This document shows, piece after piece, positions 1-11,390 of a DNA stretch of 64,000 nt (within the stretch, counting starts at the first letter, position 1; every line of letters starts with the position of its first letter). The stretch spans positions 31,906,501 through 31,970,500 of the forward strand of contig BSBM01000299.1 in assembly GCA_027924585.1 (NCBI GenBank), given 5' to 3'. Below the pieces are notes generated by a model. The model ran no database searches and was not told where the DNA came from. It worked only from the letters and a program-made list of their open reading frames with translations. This DNA is from Larix kaempferi. Lineage: Eukaryota > Streptophyta > Pinopsida > Pinales > Pinaceae. The position numbers were made by a program, and so were the translations under genes.

Positions 1-1994
1 TCATCCATTTGGTGTAATTTCCACTTCATCATAGATGCAAGTGCCATGATAGTTCTAATTGAAGTATACCTAGCAACTGGTGTAAATGTTTATTCATAAT
101 CAATTCCCTCCTTCTGAGAGAATCCTCTGGCTACAAATCTTGCCTTATATTTTTCAATGCTACCATCTGCAGCATGTTTTATCTTGAAAATCCATTTGGA
201 AGCAACCACACTTTTATCTTTTGGTTTGGGAACTACATCCCATACATCATTTTTCATTATTGACTGATATTCTTCTGTCATTGCTTCTATCCATTCTTTC
301 TTCTGAGCTTCCTCTTCATAGCTAGTAGGTTGTTGATCCACAAGATCACACATCAAGGCCATATAGTTGGACACTAGCTTTGGTTTCTTTCTTTCTCTAG
401 TGGAGCCTTTAGGAGGTCCATATCTTTCAGCTCCTTGAATAATATCTCTAGCCCATGCTGGCCTTCTTTTCTTAGATAAATCTGTAATAGGAGGTTCTTG
501 TGGTTCCAACATGTCATGATCCTCTGGGGAATCATCTTCAGGGATGTGCATAGCCTCTATGATTCTAGGAGATGTATCTTCTTCATAGATTTCTTCAAGT
601 TGGAACTTCCTAGATTTCTTGAGAGCTGCTTCTTCATCAAATGTTACATCTCTACTTATTTCTATATGATGAAAACCTGGTATGTAAATTCTGAAGGCTT
701 TGGATGATTCACAATAACCAACAAATATTCCCTTCTTACTAGAAGGATCCAACTTGGTTCTCTTTTCTTTTGGAATGTGGATGTACACAGGACACCCAAA
801 TATTTTAAGATGACTTACCTCAGGCTTCTTTCCTCTAAACACTTCTTCTGGAGTTTTGAAATCAAGAGCACTATGGGATAGTCTATTTTGCACATAGACT
901 GTTGTCTTGGCTGCTTCATCCCATAGATACATGGGAAGATCTTGGTCATGTATCATAGTCTTTACAGCTTCCATGATGGTTCTATTTTTCCTCTTAGCAA
1001 CCCCATTTTGTTGGGGATTGTAGGGAGTGGTTAGTTCCCTCTTAATTCTGGCTTCTTTACAAAAGTCTTCAAAGTCTTTTGAAGTAAATTCTCCGCCATT
1101 ATCTGTTATGAGAATCTTGATTCTCTTTTCTGAGAGATTTTCAATTAGAGCCTTGAACTCTTCGAACTTTCCAAAGACTTCATTCTTACCTTTTAGAAAG
1201 TATATCCAAGTTTTCCTTGAATAGTCATCAATGAATGAAAGATAGTATTCAAACCCACTTAGAGAAGTGGTGGGCATTGGTCCACATACATCTGAGTGTA
1301 TTAGCTCCAAAATGTTCTTAGTCTTTGTTTCACTCTTTGGAAAGGGGTTCTTGACATTCTTCCCTTTCTTACATCCTTTACATGAGCCATCATGATCAGC
1401 CTTCAAGTCTGGTAATCCTATGACCACCTTGCTTACATAGGGTAAGGCTTTGTAGTTAATGTGAGCTAATCTTCTATGCCATAGATCACTGGGGCTAGAG
1501 ATTTCATGAGCAAGGGAAACTTCTGGATGACCCTTGAGCTTATAGAGACCTCCTTCTTCTTCACCAATGGCAACTGCATCTTTAATTGATTTTCCTTTGG
1601 ACCACATGAGTACTTGTCCATCTATGAAAGCCACTCTAAAACCTTTCTTATCTAGTGCTGAGATAGAGAGTATGTTCTTCTTTAAACCTGGTACATATAA
1701 AACTTCTTTCATTTTTAAGGGTGTTCCAGAATCAAGCTTGTAGCTTGCTTCACCCATTCCCTTGATGGGATATTGATAATCATCTCCTAGAGATACCTTT
1801 TGTGGTGAAGACTTTTCTTCAATTCTTGAGAGGGTTTCCTTTTGTCCTGTCATGTGCTATGAAGCACCATTGTCAATGAGCCATGTACCTTCACCAGGAG
1901 ACACAGATCCAGAGAGTGTAGAAAATAGGACATATTCTTCTGGATATTCTTTCTTTACTTTAGATCTTTTCCTTTGAGGCCTTTCCTCTTCTTC
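1..1994 (-). pseudogene. pol: copia pol (protease, integrase, RT start), broken
   Basis: The main open stretch is 90-1853 (587 codons). Upstream in the same frame is the protease active-site context WLIDNGAS, then TAG (1857-1859), then HMTG; this family usually has a residue where the stop lies. Numbering from the Met at 1853: the GAG-pre-integrase zinc finger spans about 125-163 (WHRRLAH, CKGCKKGK). The integrase core has D188 (HSDVCGP) and D251 (TDNGGEF). Exactly 35 residues after D251, where the catalytic Glu should be, is K287 (NGVAKRKN, codon 993-995), so the DD35E site is lost. RT begins near residue 520 (WIEAMTEEYQSI), reaches a TAA at 90-92 after GIDYE, and continues in frame as TFTPVARY to base 1. 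The protein would have processed, reverse transcribed and integrated the element; this copy cannot. Confidence 0.93.
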
Positions 1995-2867
1995 TTATTC
2001 TTCTTCTTCTCCTTCTTCTTCTTCACTATCATCTTCTGCCATATGTGCATGATGTCTTTTGTGGACAAAATTTTTCTTCTTCTTCTCTGGTAAAGTACAG
2101 TCTCTAGCATAGTGTCCTAGTTTAAGACAATTAAAACATTGGACTGTGGAGAGGTCTCTTTCTGAGTTTGTTCTTCCTTTCCTTTTGAATCTATGAGAGG
2201 GTTGAGACCTTTTGTGGTTCATTTTCTTGAAGTGACCTCTTTTTCCTCTTTTGGTGTGGGTGGCCAAGGCTTGGTCATCCTCTTTGAGAAGAGCCTCTCT
2301 GTTGGCTACCCTAGCCTCTTCTTGAACACAATCCTCCCATACTACATCAAACTTCATGCTTTCTTTTCTGGCACACATGGTTTGTATGAATGATTCCCAA
2401 GGTCTAGTGAGACCATTTAGAGCAGTCATCACAAGTTCATCTTCATCAAGAGTATCACCAATGGCATCTAGTTTCTCCTTGATTAGAGAGACCCTTGAGA
2501 AGTAGTCTTGAATGGATTCTCCTTTGTGCATCTTGGTATTCTTCAACTGAGTCCTTAGTTTCATCTTCCTATTGATGTTCTTTCCTTCATACATCCTTCC
2601 TAGGGCATCATACATTTCCTTTGGAGTCTTCTTGGAGGCCACTTGGGGAATCAAATGGTCTTTAATAGAATCAGCTATGATTCTCTTTTCCCTAATCAAA
2701 TCCTTCCTATGCTTCTCTTTGGCTTCATCTCCTTCCGGTTCTGCAACTTCATCCTTGACATAGTGAGCAAGATCATTCTCTTCAAGAATGAGACCAATTC
2801 TGTATTTCCATGTCCGAAAATTCTCTATACCTTCAAGCTTGTCTTCAAGATTAGTGTTTGGAGCCAT
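1995..2867 (-). CDS. gag: copia Gag (nucleocapsid) polyprotein part
   Basis: The 290-codon reading frame starts at ATG 2865-2867 (MAPNTNLEDKLEGIENF), a typical copia gag start. It carries the UBN2/retrotransposon-gag region: WKYRIGLILEE near the N-terminus and YFSRVSLIKEKLDAIGD in the middle. Near residue 245 is one CCHC zinc knuckle, CFNCLKLGHYARDC, which binds element RNA in the virus-like particle. The C-terminus is a run of Asp/Glu and ends at TAA 1995-1997. Beyond that stop the same frame carries on into protease, so the stop looks secondary, not a true gag end. The leader between PBS and this ATG holds a 158-bp tandem duplication. Confidence 0.9.
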   Translation of the reverse strand: MAPNTNLEDKLEGIENFRTWKYRIGLILEENDLAHYVKDEVAEPEGDEAKEKHRKDLIREKRIIADSIKDHLIPQVASKKTPKEMYDALGRMYEGKNINRKMKLRTQLKNTKMHKGESIQDYFSRVSLIKEKLDAIGDTLDEDELVMTALNGLTRPWESFIQTMCARKESMKFDVVWEDCVQEEARVANREALLKEDDQALATHTKRGKRGHFKKMNHKRSQPSHRFKRKGRTNSERDLSTVQCFNCLKLGHYARDCTLPEKKKKNFVHKRHHAHMAEDDSEEEEGEEEE

Positions 2868-2960
2868 ATTCTCTTGGGGGATTCGAAGAGATAAGAGACA
2901 GAGTAGTACTTACCCGGAAATATTACCTTTTTACTTTTCCGGAACCTCAGACAGAATTTA

Positions 2961-3275
2961 TGGTTTATCGCACTTTCGGTAAAACTAGGGTTTGACTTTC
3001 CCGGAGTTCTACCCAACCAAAAAGTTCGATCTAGGGCTCAAAAGATTGGTTTTGAGAAGGGCTATCCAGCCATGTAATCAGAATTCAACAATACCAACTT
3101 TTTGCTGAAACCAATTTCTGGTTTATCGTACTTTTGGTAAAACTAGGGTTTGACTTTCCCAGCGTTCTACCCAACCAAAAAGTTTGATCTAGGGCTCAAA
3201 AGATTGGTTTTGAGAAGGGCTATCCAGCCATGTAATTAGATTTCAACAATACCAACTTTTTGCTGAAACCCTAAT
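2961..3275 (-). repeat. 158-bp tandem duplication in copia leader
   Basis: Two copies, starting at 2961 and 3119 (both open with TGGTTTATCG), share long blocks such as CTAGGGTTTGACTTTCCC and GAAGGGCTATCCAGCCATGT. They lie between PBS and gag. A GA microsatellite (about 3283-3299) follows on the PBS side. Confidence 0.9.
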
Positions 3276-3335
3276 TTTCACCGGAGAGAGAGAGAGAGAT
3301 ATTCTTACCTTGTGAAAGATGTCCTATTTAGGCTA

Positions 3336-3347
3336 GCTCTGATACCA
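3336..3347 (-). promoter_or_regulatory. copia primer-binding site (tRNA-iMet)
   Basis: On the minus strand this reads TGGTATCAGAGC, complementary to the 3' end of plant initiator tRNA-Met. It abuts the LTR end (TTAACA at 3353-3348) with no spacer and primes minus-strand cDNA synthesis. Confidence 0.95.
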
Positions 3348-3838
3348 TGTTAAGTTTAAACCAAATAGACTAGCAAGATCACTGAAAGAAACATAATCAC
3401 AAGATAGACACAGAATTTACCCTCGGAAACCCTCATGGGGTAGAAAACCCAACAAAGCTTTCCTCACAAGATAGACACAGAATTTACCCTCGGAAACCCT
3501 CATGGGGTAGAATCTCCTTAGCAGACCTCCCAGACAAGTGTGCTACTTTTCTGAGTTGTACAAGTGTGTCTAATGAGGAGCTCACCTCCTCTATTTATAT
3601 TAGATCCCGACTGACCAAAAACCCTAATGGGGCCGACCTCTCTTGGAGAAGTATAATAACCCCTAAAATATAAGATCAGGGCTAACCCCCACATGGTGGG
3701 TCTAATAACCCTAGTTACCACAACCCATCGGAGGAAAAATCATCTCTGGATACATAATAAGGTTACCTCGGAGGTATGAAACATCTCCGGAATAATAATG
3801 TACAAATATAATATTCTTAGAAGTTACAATATTCAACA
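3348..3838 (-). repeat. copia 5' LTR (491 bp)
   Basis: In element orientation it runs from TGTTGAATATTG to CTTAACA, with TGTT/AACA inverted ends. It aligns well with the solo LTR at 61313-61855. A 67-bp tandem duplication inside it (starts at 3397 and 3464, sharing CACAAGATAGACACAG and CCTCATGGGGTAGAA) is single-copy in the solo LTR. The flank at 3839 is LTR-X sequence; the matching TSD is outside the window. Confidence 0.93.
3592..3599 (-). promoter_or_regulatory. TATA box of copia LTR
   Basis: TATAAATA on the minus strand, followed by GAGGAGG. The same context occurs in the solo LTR at 61555-61562, which supports a conserved core promoter. Confidence 0.7.
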
Positions 3839-4547
3839 GCCTAGGCGAGCTTGATTCTATTTTGAAGCATTTTCTTGAATATATTTGCAGTGTTGAAGCT
3901 AGGTTTTTGCAGAGATTTCCTGTGTAATTGGTCTGGTAGTTTGTCTTTCCTTTTCCTATGTGAATTTGTGTCTCTTTTTTTGTTATTTTAGGCTGTAATA
4001 TTCCTTCATGCTTGGATAGGTGTAGCAGTAGGACATAATTCATAAACAATATGCTCTGTTCTTCTCATTTCAATCATTTCATTACCAATTTCTGCTAAAG
4101 CTGGTATAGGATTGATAGTTACATGCCTTATATCAATGGACTGTTCATTTCTCTTCTGTTTCACCAATTAAAAATCACTTTGACTACTAGTTGGTTGCTA
4201 CCCTGCCTCTGTTTAGACATCTTACGCAACAACTCTGTTATTTTTTTATGTTTCATACTTTGACTCCATTGCCCATAGTTTTCCTTATGATTTTCTCTCC
4301 AAGCAAATTTAAACAATGTATTCCATAGAATTATGACCTTCTGAATGTGTTTAAATGATTATCTTGAATGAAAATGTTGGTGTGTTTCTTCATTATTGAC
4401 AATCTTGATGATTTCCAGTATTCTGTGAAAGATTATAGAGAGAGCCCTCTCTGTTTGTGTTGGGTCAGTAGCAGAAGCTAAACATTGGTTAGTGGTTACC
4501 CCAAATTGCCTTCTTCATAACCTTGGGGGTTAATTTGGGTGTTAACA
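3839..4547 (+). repeat. LTR-X, 3'-terminal fragment inside Gypsy-A
   Basis: This is a diverged copy of the right part of the complete solo LTR-X at 43949-45518. Shared blocks include AATTTCTGCTAAAG, TTTTGACTCCAT-like sequence and the terminal TTAATTTGGGTGTTAAC. It ends ...TTAACA at 4547, exactly where Gypsy-A RT reading resumes. Its left part is cut off by the copia insertion at 3838/3839. Bases 4548-4552 (CCCGT) should be one TSD copy; its partner lies left of the window. Confidence 0.82.
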
Positions 4548-5434
4548 CCCGTTATGGGCACTACGAATTCATAGTTATGCCTTTTGTGCTAACTAACACA
4601 CCGACAATCTTCATGTGTTTAATGAATAACGTTCTGCACAAGTACCTAGATAAGTTTGTAATTGTATTTATTGATGATATTTTAATTTATTCTAAGACTA
4701 AAAAGGAACACGGCAAAAACTTCAGAATAATTCTGCAAACATCAGCTTTATGCTAAGTTCAGTAAATGTGACTTTTATAAATATAAAATACAGTACTTAG
4801 GTCACATAATCTCTAAAGAAGGAATTTCTGTCGACCGAGATAAAATAAGAGCAAGTAAAAAGTGGCGTGTCCCTAAAGATGTAACTGATGTACAGTCATT
4901 TATGGGGATAACAAGTTACTATATAACATTTATTGAAGGATTCTCCAGGATTGCAAATCCCATAACTTCTTTGCAGAAGATGGGAAAGAAATTCGTCTGG
5001 GATGAAAAATGTGAAGAAATTTTTAAGAAGTTAAAAGAACTATTAACAACAAAGCCTATATTAAAAAATTGTTGATCCAAATAAGGACTTCGTTGTATGC
5101 AATGATGCATGCAATGATGGACTTGGTGGAGTCTTAAATCAAGAAGGTCACATCATTGCATATGAGTCCAGGAAATTAAAAATCCACAAAAAGAACTACG
5201 CAACTTATGATCTAGAGCTGGCAGCCGTGATACATGCATTAAAAATGTGGTGCCATCACTTGATTGGGAGAAATTTTTCACTAATGACAGACAAGAAAGG
5301 CTTAAAATACTTGTTGAATCAAACAAATCTTAATGCAAGGCAAGCTAGGTGGCTAGCTTTCCTTAGCGAATATGATTTTGAGATTCAACACATTAAGGGT
5401 AAAGAAAACAATTGATAATGCCTTGAGCAGAAAC
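4548..5434 (+). pseudogene. pol: Gypsy-A pol, 5' fragment: RT palm to RNase H
   Basis: This is the Ty3/gypsy reverse transcriptase from [13 protein letters not shown] through the catalytic FIDD box ([13 protein letters not shown]), the connection (ASKKWRVPKDV, QSFMGITSYY) and RNase H (GGVLNQEGHIIAYESRKL, LLNQTNLNARQARW, HIKGKENN). Frames break near 4738, at the A-run near 5066 and near 5413. The fragment ends with codons for DNALSRN at the GAAAC TSD. Joining base 5434 to base 40709 continues the frame as AKLNFVAAINTY, so the 35-kb insert entered a continuous coding sequence. The N-terminal RT, protease and gag are missing, displaced by LTR-X and the copia element. Confidence 0.92.
5430..5434. 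other. TSD GAAAC (left copy)
   Basis: Five-base direct repeat matching 40704-40708 exactly; it flanks the 35-kb outer element and marks a single integration event. Confidence 0.95.
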
Positions 5435-5978
5435 TGTAAGATACCCAAAGTTGGGTTAGTACTTAGTGAATCTTTTTAAAATAAAAATTCTACCTAACAC
5501 CCCTCCTACATAACCATTTACAGTGATTAATTACCTTCATCAAATAATACATAAGCCGTTAGTTTATGCTTCCAAGATTTTATAAACAACATTCATAAAA
5601 GTAAGTGTCTCATTCTTGAATATCCTAGTCAGTATAACAAAAGCCTTATAAACTTAACTGATAACTGAATCAAAGTGCGATACTGTAACATCCCCAAAGT
5701 TATTAGTGGATTGTTCAAAAATAAAACTGGTAAACCATAATTACCTATGCAAGGGTCTTCCAAACTTTTATTCTAGTCTAGAAGATAACATTAGCTCAAA
5801 ACTTGAATACATCTATGCCAACCTCACATGTGCCATGAACAAATCTAAACACAGGCACGACATAGTTAATCATAAATTATATTTGTCCAAGCATTTCTTG
5901 ATAAAGGAATATACTCATAACTCAACAAAACCCATTATAATCATTCACAATGCACAAAAGACAGAGGCCGATATACGC

Positions 5979-6011
5979 GTGGTTCACCCAAAACTTTTGG
6001 GCTACGTCCAC
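5979..6011 (-). promoter_or_regulatory. LTR hairpin (R/U5-like), outer element left LTR
   Basis: GTGG (5979-5982) pairs with CCAC (6008-6011), enclosing CCCAAAA (5987-5993) and TTTTGGG (5995-6001). The flanks GTGGTTCA and GTCCAC are shared with the inner element's LTR, but the inner stem is different yet still complementary. The equivalent in the right LTR is 37607-37639. Confidence 0.65.
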
Positions 6012-6396
6012 CAAATAGATGTCGCGTCTTGTAATATTTATCAAAAGGATTACATCCTGGCAACGTCATTGTTGCTCTTACTGCTTATCTCAAGGAGAGT
6101 ATCTTTTTCATTACCCTTGTGGGTAAACATACTTACACAAATGCAGAGGACTTCCTCTGTACTTTATAAATTTGAACTTTACATATCTGCAAGCTCTAGC
6201 ATTAGTTCAAACTCTTACACCAGTAGTGAGTCCTATCTAAAGCTGCAATTGCAGAGATTACTGGAGTACTAACTCGATCCATCAGAGATGGAGTTATGAA
6301 AAGTACAAAACCGTCAAAGCATGGATCGTATTTTAGACAGAGGTGTGGATCAAGATCCGAATACAATTAAGAAAGTTCGAGATTTTTGTCAACAAA

Positions 6397-6670
6397 CTCA
6401 GATCTATGATTTGACAGTCTAAATTGTTAATGAAAAACCAAGTGCTGCGACTTTAAGCTTCAATGAATACATCCTGGAAATCGATTTTATTAACAACACT
6501 CAGACCTACGTTTCGACAGTCTAACATCATTAATAAAACCAAGTGCTACAACTTTCTTATCCATCAATGAATACATCCTGGAAATCGATTTATTAATAAC
6601 ACTTAGACCTACGTTTTGACAGTCTAAAACCATTAATAAAACCAAGTACTGCGATTTCATCCGCCATCAA
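6397..6670 (-). repeat. three-copy 102/103-bp tandem repeat in outer LTR
   Basis: Units start at 6397, 6499 and 6602; they share CAGACCTACGTTT-like sequence, GACAGTCTAA, ATTAATAAAACCAAGT and ATCAATGAA. The same array occurs in the right LTR (about 38019-38292). Confidence 0.85.
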
Positions 6671-6870
6671 TGAACGGGAATTTCAATAAGACAACCATCA
6701 ATGATAGACTCTAAGTGAATAGAGGATAATCAAAATGCATAGATTCCTATTAATGTTCTATACCACAGAGGTCGCAAACTAGATGGGGGTCTATCTCTAA
6801 CAGAGATCCAAAATATTCAAATAGAGAGATATACAAACTCCTGAAACAATATTCATAGATTCTATAGATA

Positions 6871-7325
6871 AAAGAAAACGATTTCCATACCCTGGAGTGC
6901 CATGACTGCTATTTAACATAGATCCCCGATTTAGCATCACAATACAAATTAAAAAGAGGGATCTACGATTTAGCAAAAATAGCCATTGTGTTCCTACAGG
7001 CATGAGCAAACAGATGAAATACGAATTCAACCCACAGCAGAGAGATGACAGCGATTTCAATACCATAACTTTCTTTGTAAAAGAAAACGATTTCAATACC
7101 CTGGAGTGCTATGACTGCCATTTAACATAGATTCCCCGATTAAGCATTACAATACAAATTAAAAAGAGGGATCTACGATTTAACATCTCAATTCATATTT
7201 AAAAGCAGGGATCTACGATTCAGGAAAAAATAGCCATCGTGTTCCTACAGGCATCAGCAACCATATGAAATACGAATTCAACCCACAGCGGAGAGATGAC
7301 AGCGATTTCAATATCATAGCTTGCT
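6871..7325 (-). repeat. two-copy tandem repeat (209-bp offset) in outer LTR
   Basis: Units begin AAAGAAAACGATTTC at 6871 and 7080. They share AAATTAAAAAGAGGGATCTA, GTGTTCCTACAGGCAT and GAGAGATGACAGCGATTTCA. The second unit has an extra stretch of about 37 bp. Also present in the right LTR. Confidence 0.85.
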
Positions 7326-9076
7326 TCGACTGCAATTTAAACGTATCACCATAACGAACCACAATAATATAGCTACGTTTCAATATAGTAGAGGGCTTCA
7401 AGATTGATCTATGATCCAATATGCATTGAGATCACTAAGAGGAACAACACGCAAAGCTAAAATCCTAAACTTCGAGTTCCACGAAATTTACATTGAATCT
7501 AGATCCATACTTAAATAGCACAGAGTTCGCTGGAGGTCTATGATTTCGAAAATGGCGCATAAAGCCGACTATGACTTCCATCCAAGCTAGGGCTATCGTT
7601 TGCATTTAAAAATAAGCATAGAAACGAAGCATGGCAATCGAGGCAGAGATCTTCCATTTCAGTCAGATCGGGTCTATACCGTCGAGATCTATGGATTCTA
7701 TCAAAGATGAACAGTAAGAACATGAAAATAGACAGGGACTCGTATCAATGGTGATAACCAATTCGCTGAAAACCCTCAATCTATATTATGAAGGGATTTT
7801 CATTACGGTGCATTCTAAAATGGAGAACAAGTTAGGGATTCTTTCTCTAAGATCCACACGCAGAAGTAATTTACCTATTTCCAACATCGAAAAACAAGCT
7901 AGAGTGGAGATCTCTTACATCTAAGACAGCAACGGCTACCCACCATTCTGCCGTGTAATGATGGCATCTTAAGCTACCATTGGTTCGTGTCCCGATTTGA
8001 TCGTTTTGAATAGAAGTACTTCCTCTCGCGTGGAGTGCACCCAAAGGAGGATGTGGTTAACAGTCGTCCCGTTCTCAGCGTATTCCCCAAAGTTTCCAAT
8101 GCTGCAAAATCTGGCGGTCCCCCCCTCAACATCATAAACCAATGTCTAAACAAATAGTTGCGCCATGGAAAGGAAGGCCAACCTGACGCTTCAGCCGGAG
8201 AGAAAACCGAAGTTCCCAAAATGAGAAAACCCCCTCCATTAAATAATACTAATGACTAGAAGTTATCGCCGATTCAGTGGCCAGATGGAAGTTAAGGAAC
8301 TTGGAGTTCATGGCATCAAGGAGACAACACCTGGCGTAATTCTCCTAAAAAAAAAATGCCAGGTTTCTCCATCGTTTAAGAGCATGGAAGATATCTAAAG
8401 GTTATATAAACATATATATTTAAATATCCATTTTTAACCATTGTTACTCTTCCATATGTTTTACCCACCACTTATTTATAAAATACAATTACCTGTAACC
8501 CACGAGCATGCTTACATGTTAACACTCTTCCATAAGTATAATATATTTAAAAGCCCACTAGTTTTAAATATCATTACTCTTCTGTATTCATTATACTTAA
8601 GTATCCTTCATATTTAACTCTTGTTACTCATTCATATTCATCGATATGATTTAAAGGTTACTTGAATATAATTGGTAGTAATTATAGAAAATACACTTAT
8701 ATAGGAGGTTGAGCTTACCTAATATATAATCTAAGCTTATTTTAGCTTTACTAGAGTTCTCTAGCACTCTACTATCAGAGTACGATTTTTTTTTAAGAAT
8801 AGAATAACTATTTGGAAGTTATCCGCAATACCAAGCGCCATGCTAGCACCTAGTCCATACGTACGGTCTATTTGCGTTGTATCCAGAGGCTACCATCCTC
8901 CATTTAGTTGTGTCATCCTCGCTTAGTCTACTAGGTTTACAATTTTACAATTTAGGGTTAGGCCACATAAGATATAAGGTTTGCTGGCAGGCCTTAGCCT
9001 TGAGCTCCTCAAAAGAAAATGGTACCATGACCAATTACATTCTCAGAAGAATAGGGCATAAAGGAGGGATATCACA

Positions 9077-9094
9077 TCCTCCTCCCCTTAAAAT
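9077..9094 (-). promoter_or_regulatory. Outer element polypurine tract
   Basis: On the minus strand this reads AAGGGGAGGAGGA directly before the LTR start TGTGATATCC. Plus-strand cDNA priming occurs at such tracts. Confidence 0.85.
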
Positions 9095-9457
9095 TAACAC
9101 CATCCTTGGTGTTCATACTTTCTGCAATTAGTCTCCTCTTCTAGAATCATCATTGTCTTGCTTCGTCATTTCGGTTTTACTTTCTTTGAACTTTCATGAT
9201 TCCTGTACGTTAGTATTGTTCTTAACCTGCATTTTCAACTTCAAAACTGGAAAAAAATATTGTTTACTAACACACATCATTTATCCCATAATCAACTTTA
9301 GAAGCATAAACAATGCACCCCATATCATTTGTAATCCATGGAATAACTTTAGTGCTTGTTTGTGCTTTTATCATCACAAGCACACATAATTCCAGTGCTT
9401 CCAAGAATGTAGATTGTTAATTAATTAAAACACATCATTCACTTGATCCGGGGAATT

Positions 9458-9592
9458 ATTGCCTAGCACTCCAGTGCTCACAGAGCAATCCCTTCGGAAA
9501 TTCTCGCCTAACACCTCAGTGCTCACACAGCGATTCTTTCGGAGACTCTTGCCTAACACCATAGTGCTCACGCAGCAATACTGTCTCTCATG
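9458..9592 (-). repeat. three-unit 45-bp repeat in outer internal domain
   Basis: Units start at 9458, 9503 and 9548; consensus core GCCTAACACC, then AGTGCTCAC, then CAGCAA. The inner element has the same array with 46-bp units. Confidence 0.88.
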
Positions 9593-9652
9593 CATACTAA
9601 GTAGCGTCCTGCCTCCCGCACATGCATTTTCTTCTAACTTGCCCAGGTCTTA

Positions 9653-9801
9653 CAGCCAGCCGATTCTCCGAGAATCCTAGTGGCTGTTCAATCCCTGATT
9701 TCAGGGAGTATTTAAATTCCATTACCACATTCTTTACACAATTCCCCTCAAGCCTTCTCGCTTGAGTCCTGGAATTTATTTTCCCCAAGCCACCTTGCTT
9801 G
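9653..9801 (-). ncRNA. conserved hairpin cluster, outer element
   Basis: Four consecutive inverted repeats. (A) 9653-9686: CAGCCA/TGGCTG enclosing GATTCT/AGAATC. (B) 9692-9707: TCCCTGA/TCAGGGA. (C) 9747-9766: CTCAAGC/GCTTGAG around CTTCTC. (D) 9786-9801: CAAGC/GCTTG. All four recur in the inner element. An RNA function (packaging, dimerisation or similar) is inferred. Confidence 0.55.
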
Positions 9802-10866
9802 AGTCTAGAAAAATCTCTTTCAAATTAATCAATTTATTTCGTCACATTACATTCTGTACCCATACGATTACTCTGACCAATCTGGGTTGAGTTTCCTGAT
9901 TAAAAATATATCAAAATTTAAAAGAATCCATAACAGTTGCGACGTGGATCTTAATTCCTCACCCCCTTATTTTACCATGCATAATATTTATGCTCTTGCA
10001 TTTTCACAAGCTTCACAGAAATTTCACCATCTGCCAAATTTCACTTGTTAGTATCACTTTATATACAAAATCAAATATTGTAAGAGGATCCCTTCCTTAA
10101 ACAGAAAATCATCTTCTTACCAAAATATCCATATGTAATCATCTAAGATGTCATTTCCTACTACACATAACTAGCTTATAAGATTACATAATGTTTTGAA
10201 CATGATATAACATTCTTTCTATGATGATCCATAGACATTATGATCATTTTAACCTCGAATGTTAGCTTTCACCATTTCAACACAATTTCTATTTTAGTTA
10301 TACACCCTTTTTGTATACCTTAACATCATATAGAGATAACCAATTGTCTAAACACTTACATACCTTATACAGATAACCATGTACCTTTGTAAAGGTGACC
10401 GCATAGCTCACCTTCATCTGTCGAGGTTCCAGTTTACTTGTATCATCATGCATTAGTATTATACATGAATCGGTATATATATCCCACATTCACCCATTGA
10501 TGGGTGTCAGGCAGTGATGTGTGGAAAAATAACATTTGCTCGATCACAACATTCAAAGTGTTAGTCGTATAAAGGTAATTAAATCATAAGAACAATCATA
10601 CATATAACCTATGTTCAAACATCATTTTTACTTGTTTCATAAAAGCTTATACTTCGATTACTGTCTCGAAGATCACTTCCGATCTACCCTGCAAATTCCA
10701 TGTCATCAATGTTTTTCCTTAACACATAATAAATAAAAACAATCATTCCTTGTGGTAACCTAAGGACGTCAAAAGATTACAGCATCCTACTAACCTGTAT
10801 TTATCTCATGTTGGTTCTAGGTTTTCCAATAATCTATCCTTTAACAAAATAATCACTTTGAGGAAA

Positions 10867-10871
10867 CATGT
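10867..10871. other. TSD CATGT (left copy)
   Basis: Matches 35598-35602 exactly; the pair flanks the whole inner multimer. Confidence 0.95.
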
Positions 10872-11390
10872 TGTCACATACCCAAAATTTTGTGAAAATT
10901 TAAAACCTTTCTAAACGTCCAATCTTCTTTAAATGCTACGCAGAAGATAAAATGTGTACAAAACATCTATATTTATCACATCATTATATCATCTCAACAT
11001 AGATTATTCAATGGTAATTATTAATGAAACTTTAGTTATCGACACAAGGTCTTTTAAAGAATTTCACAAGCAACCCTAATCGAATTATTCAATTCGTTAA
11101 CTCGTATAGAATTTTTTAACACTTGTCTCGCCTTAACAAATTTTCCTCTATTAACTTGATTATAAACTGAGTAGAACATTTTCATGGAAAGATATAAGTA
11201 ACCACCATCATAATAGTAAAATGCTTTAAGATACATAAATTGGGAGTAAACAAAAACTGAAGAAATACCTGAGATGCATCATCATGGATATATATGAAAG
11301 ATATACACAAGTACAGCACAGATATCAAGAGAGGTATATACAAGAATTTCACCCCAAGAGAACAAAGACATTCACAAGAGACCAAAAGTA

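Larger units (their letters stand above)
1..3838 (-). mobile_element. Ty1/copia retrotransposon, left part cut by window edge
   Basis: In element orientation (right to left) the order is LTR (3838-3348), PBS, a leader of about 470 bp, gag, protease, integrase and the start of reverse transcriptase. The gag-protease-integrase-RT order is that of Ty1/copia. Gag and pol share one frame (first codon bases are all 2 mod 3), interrupted by TAA at 1995-1997, TAG at 1857-1859 and TAA at 90-92, so this copy is dead. RNase H and the 3' LTR lie beyond base 1. The element is inserted in LTR-X sequence that continues at 3839. A solo LTR of the same family lies at 61313-61855. Confidence 0.95.
5435..9076 (-). 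repeat. Outer element 3' LTR (left copy, 3642 bp)
   Basis: Direct repeat of 37063-40703. In element orientation it starts TGTGATATCCCTCC and ends GGGTATCTTACA. It holds a three-copy tandem repeat (6397-6670), a two-copy tandem repeat (6871-7325) and a hairpin at 5979-6011. A plus-strand reading frame at 5706-6272 runs antisense to the element and has no recognisable domain; I do not call it a gene. Confidence 0.93.
9077..10871 (-). other. Outer element internal domain, 3' part (non-coding)
   Basis: There is no gag or pol similarity and no convincing reading frame. The sequence aligns with the inner element's internal domain, e.g. the three-unit repeat, the hairpin cluster, and TAGAGATAACCAATTGTCTA-like sequence near 10330. 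It ends at the CATGT TSD (10867-10871), where the inner element inserted. Confidence 0.85.
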
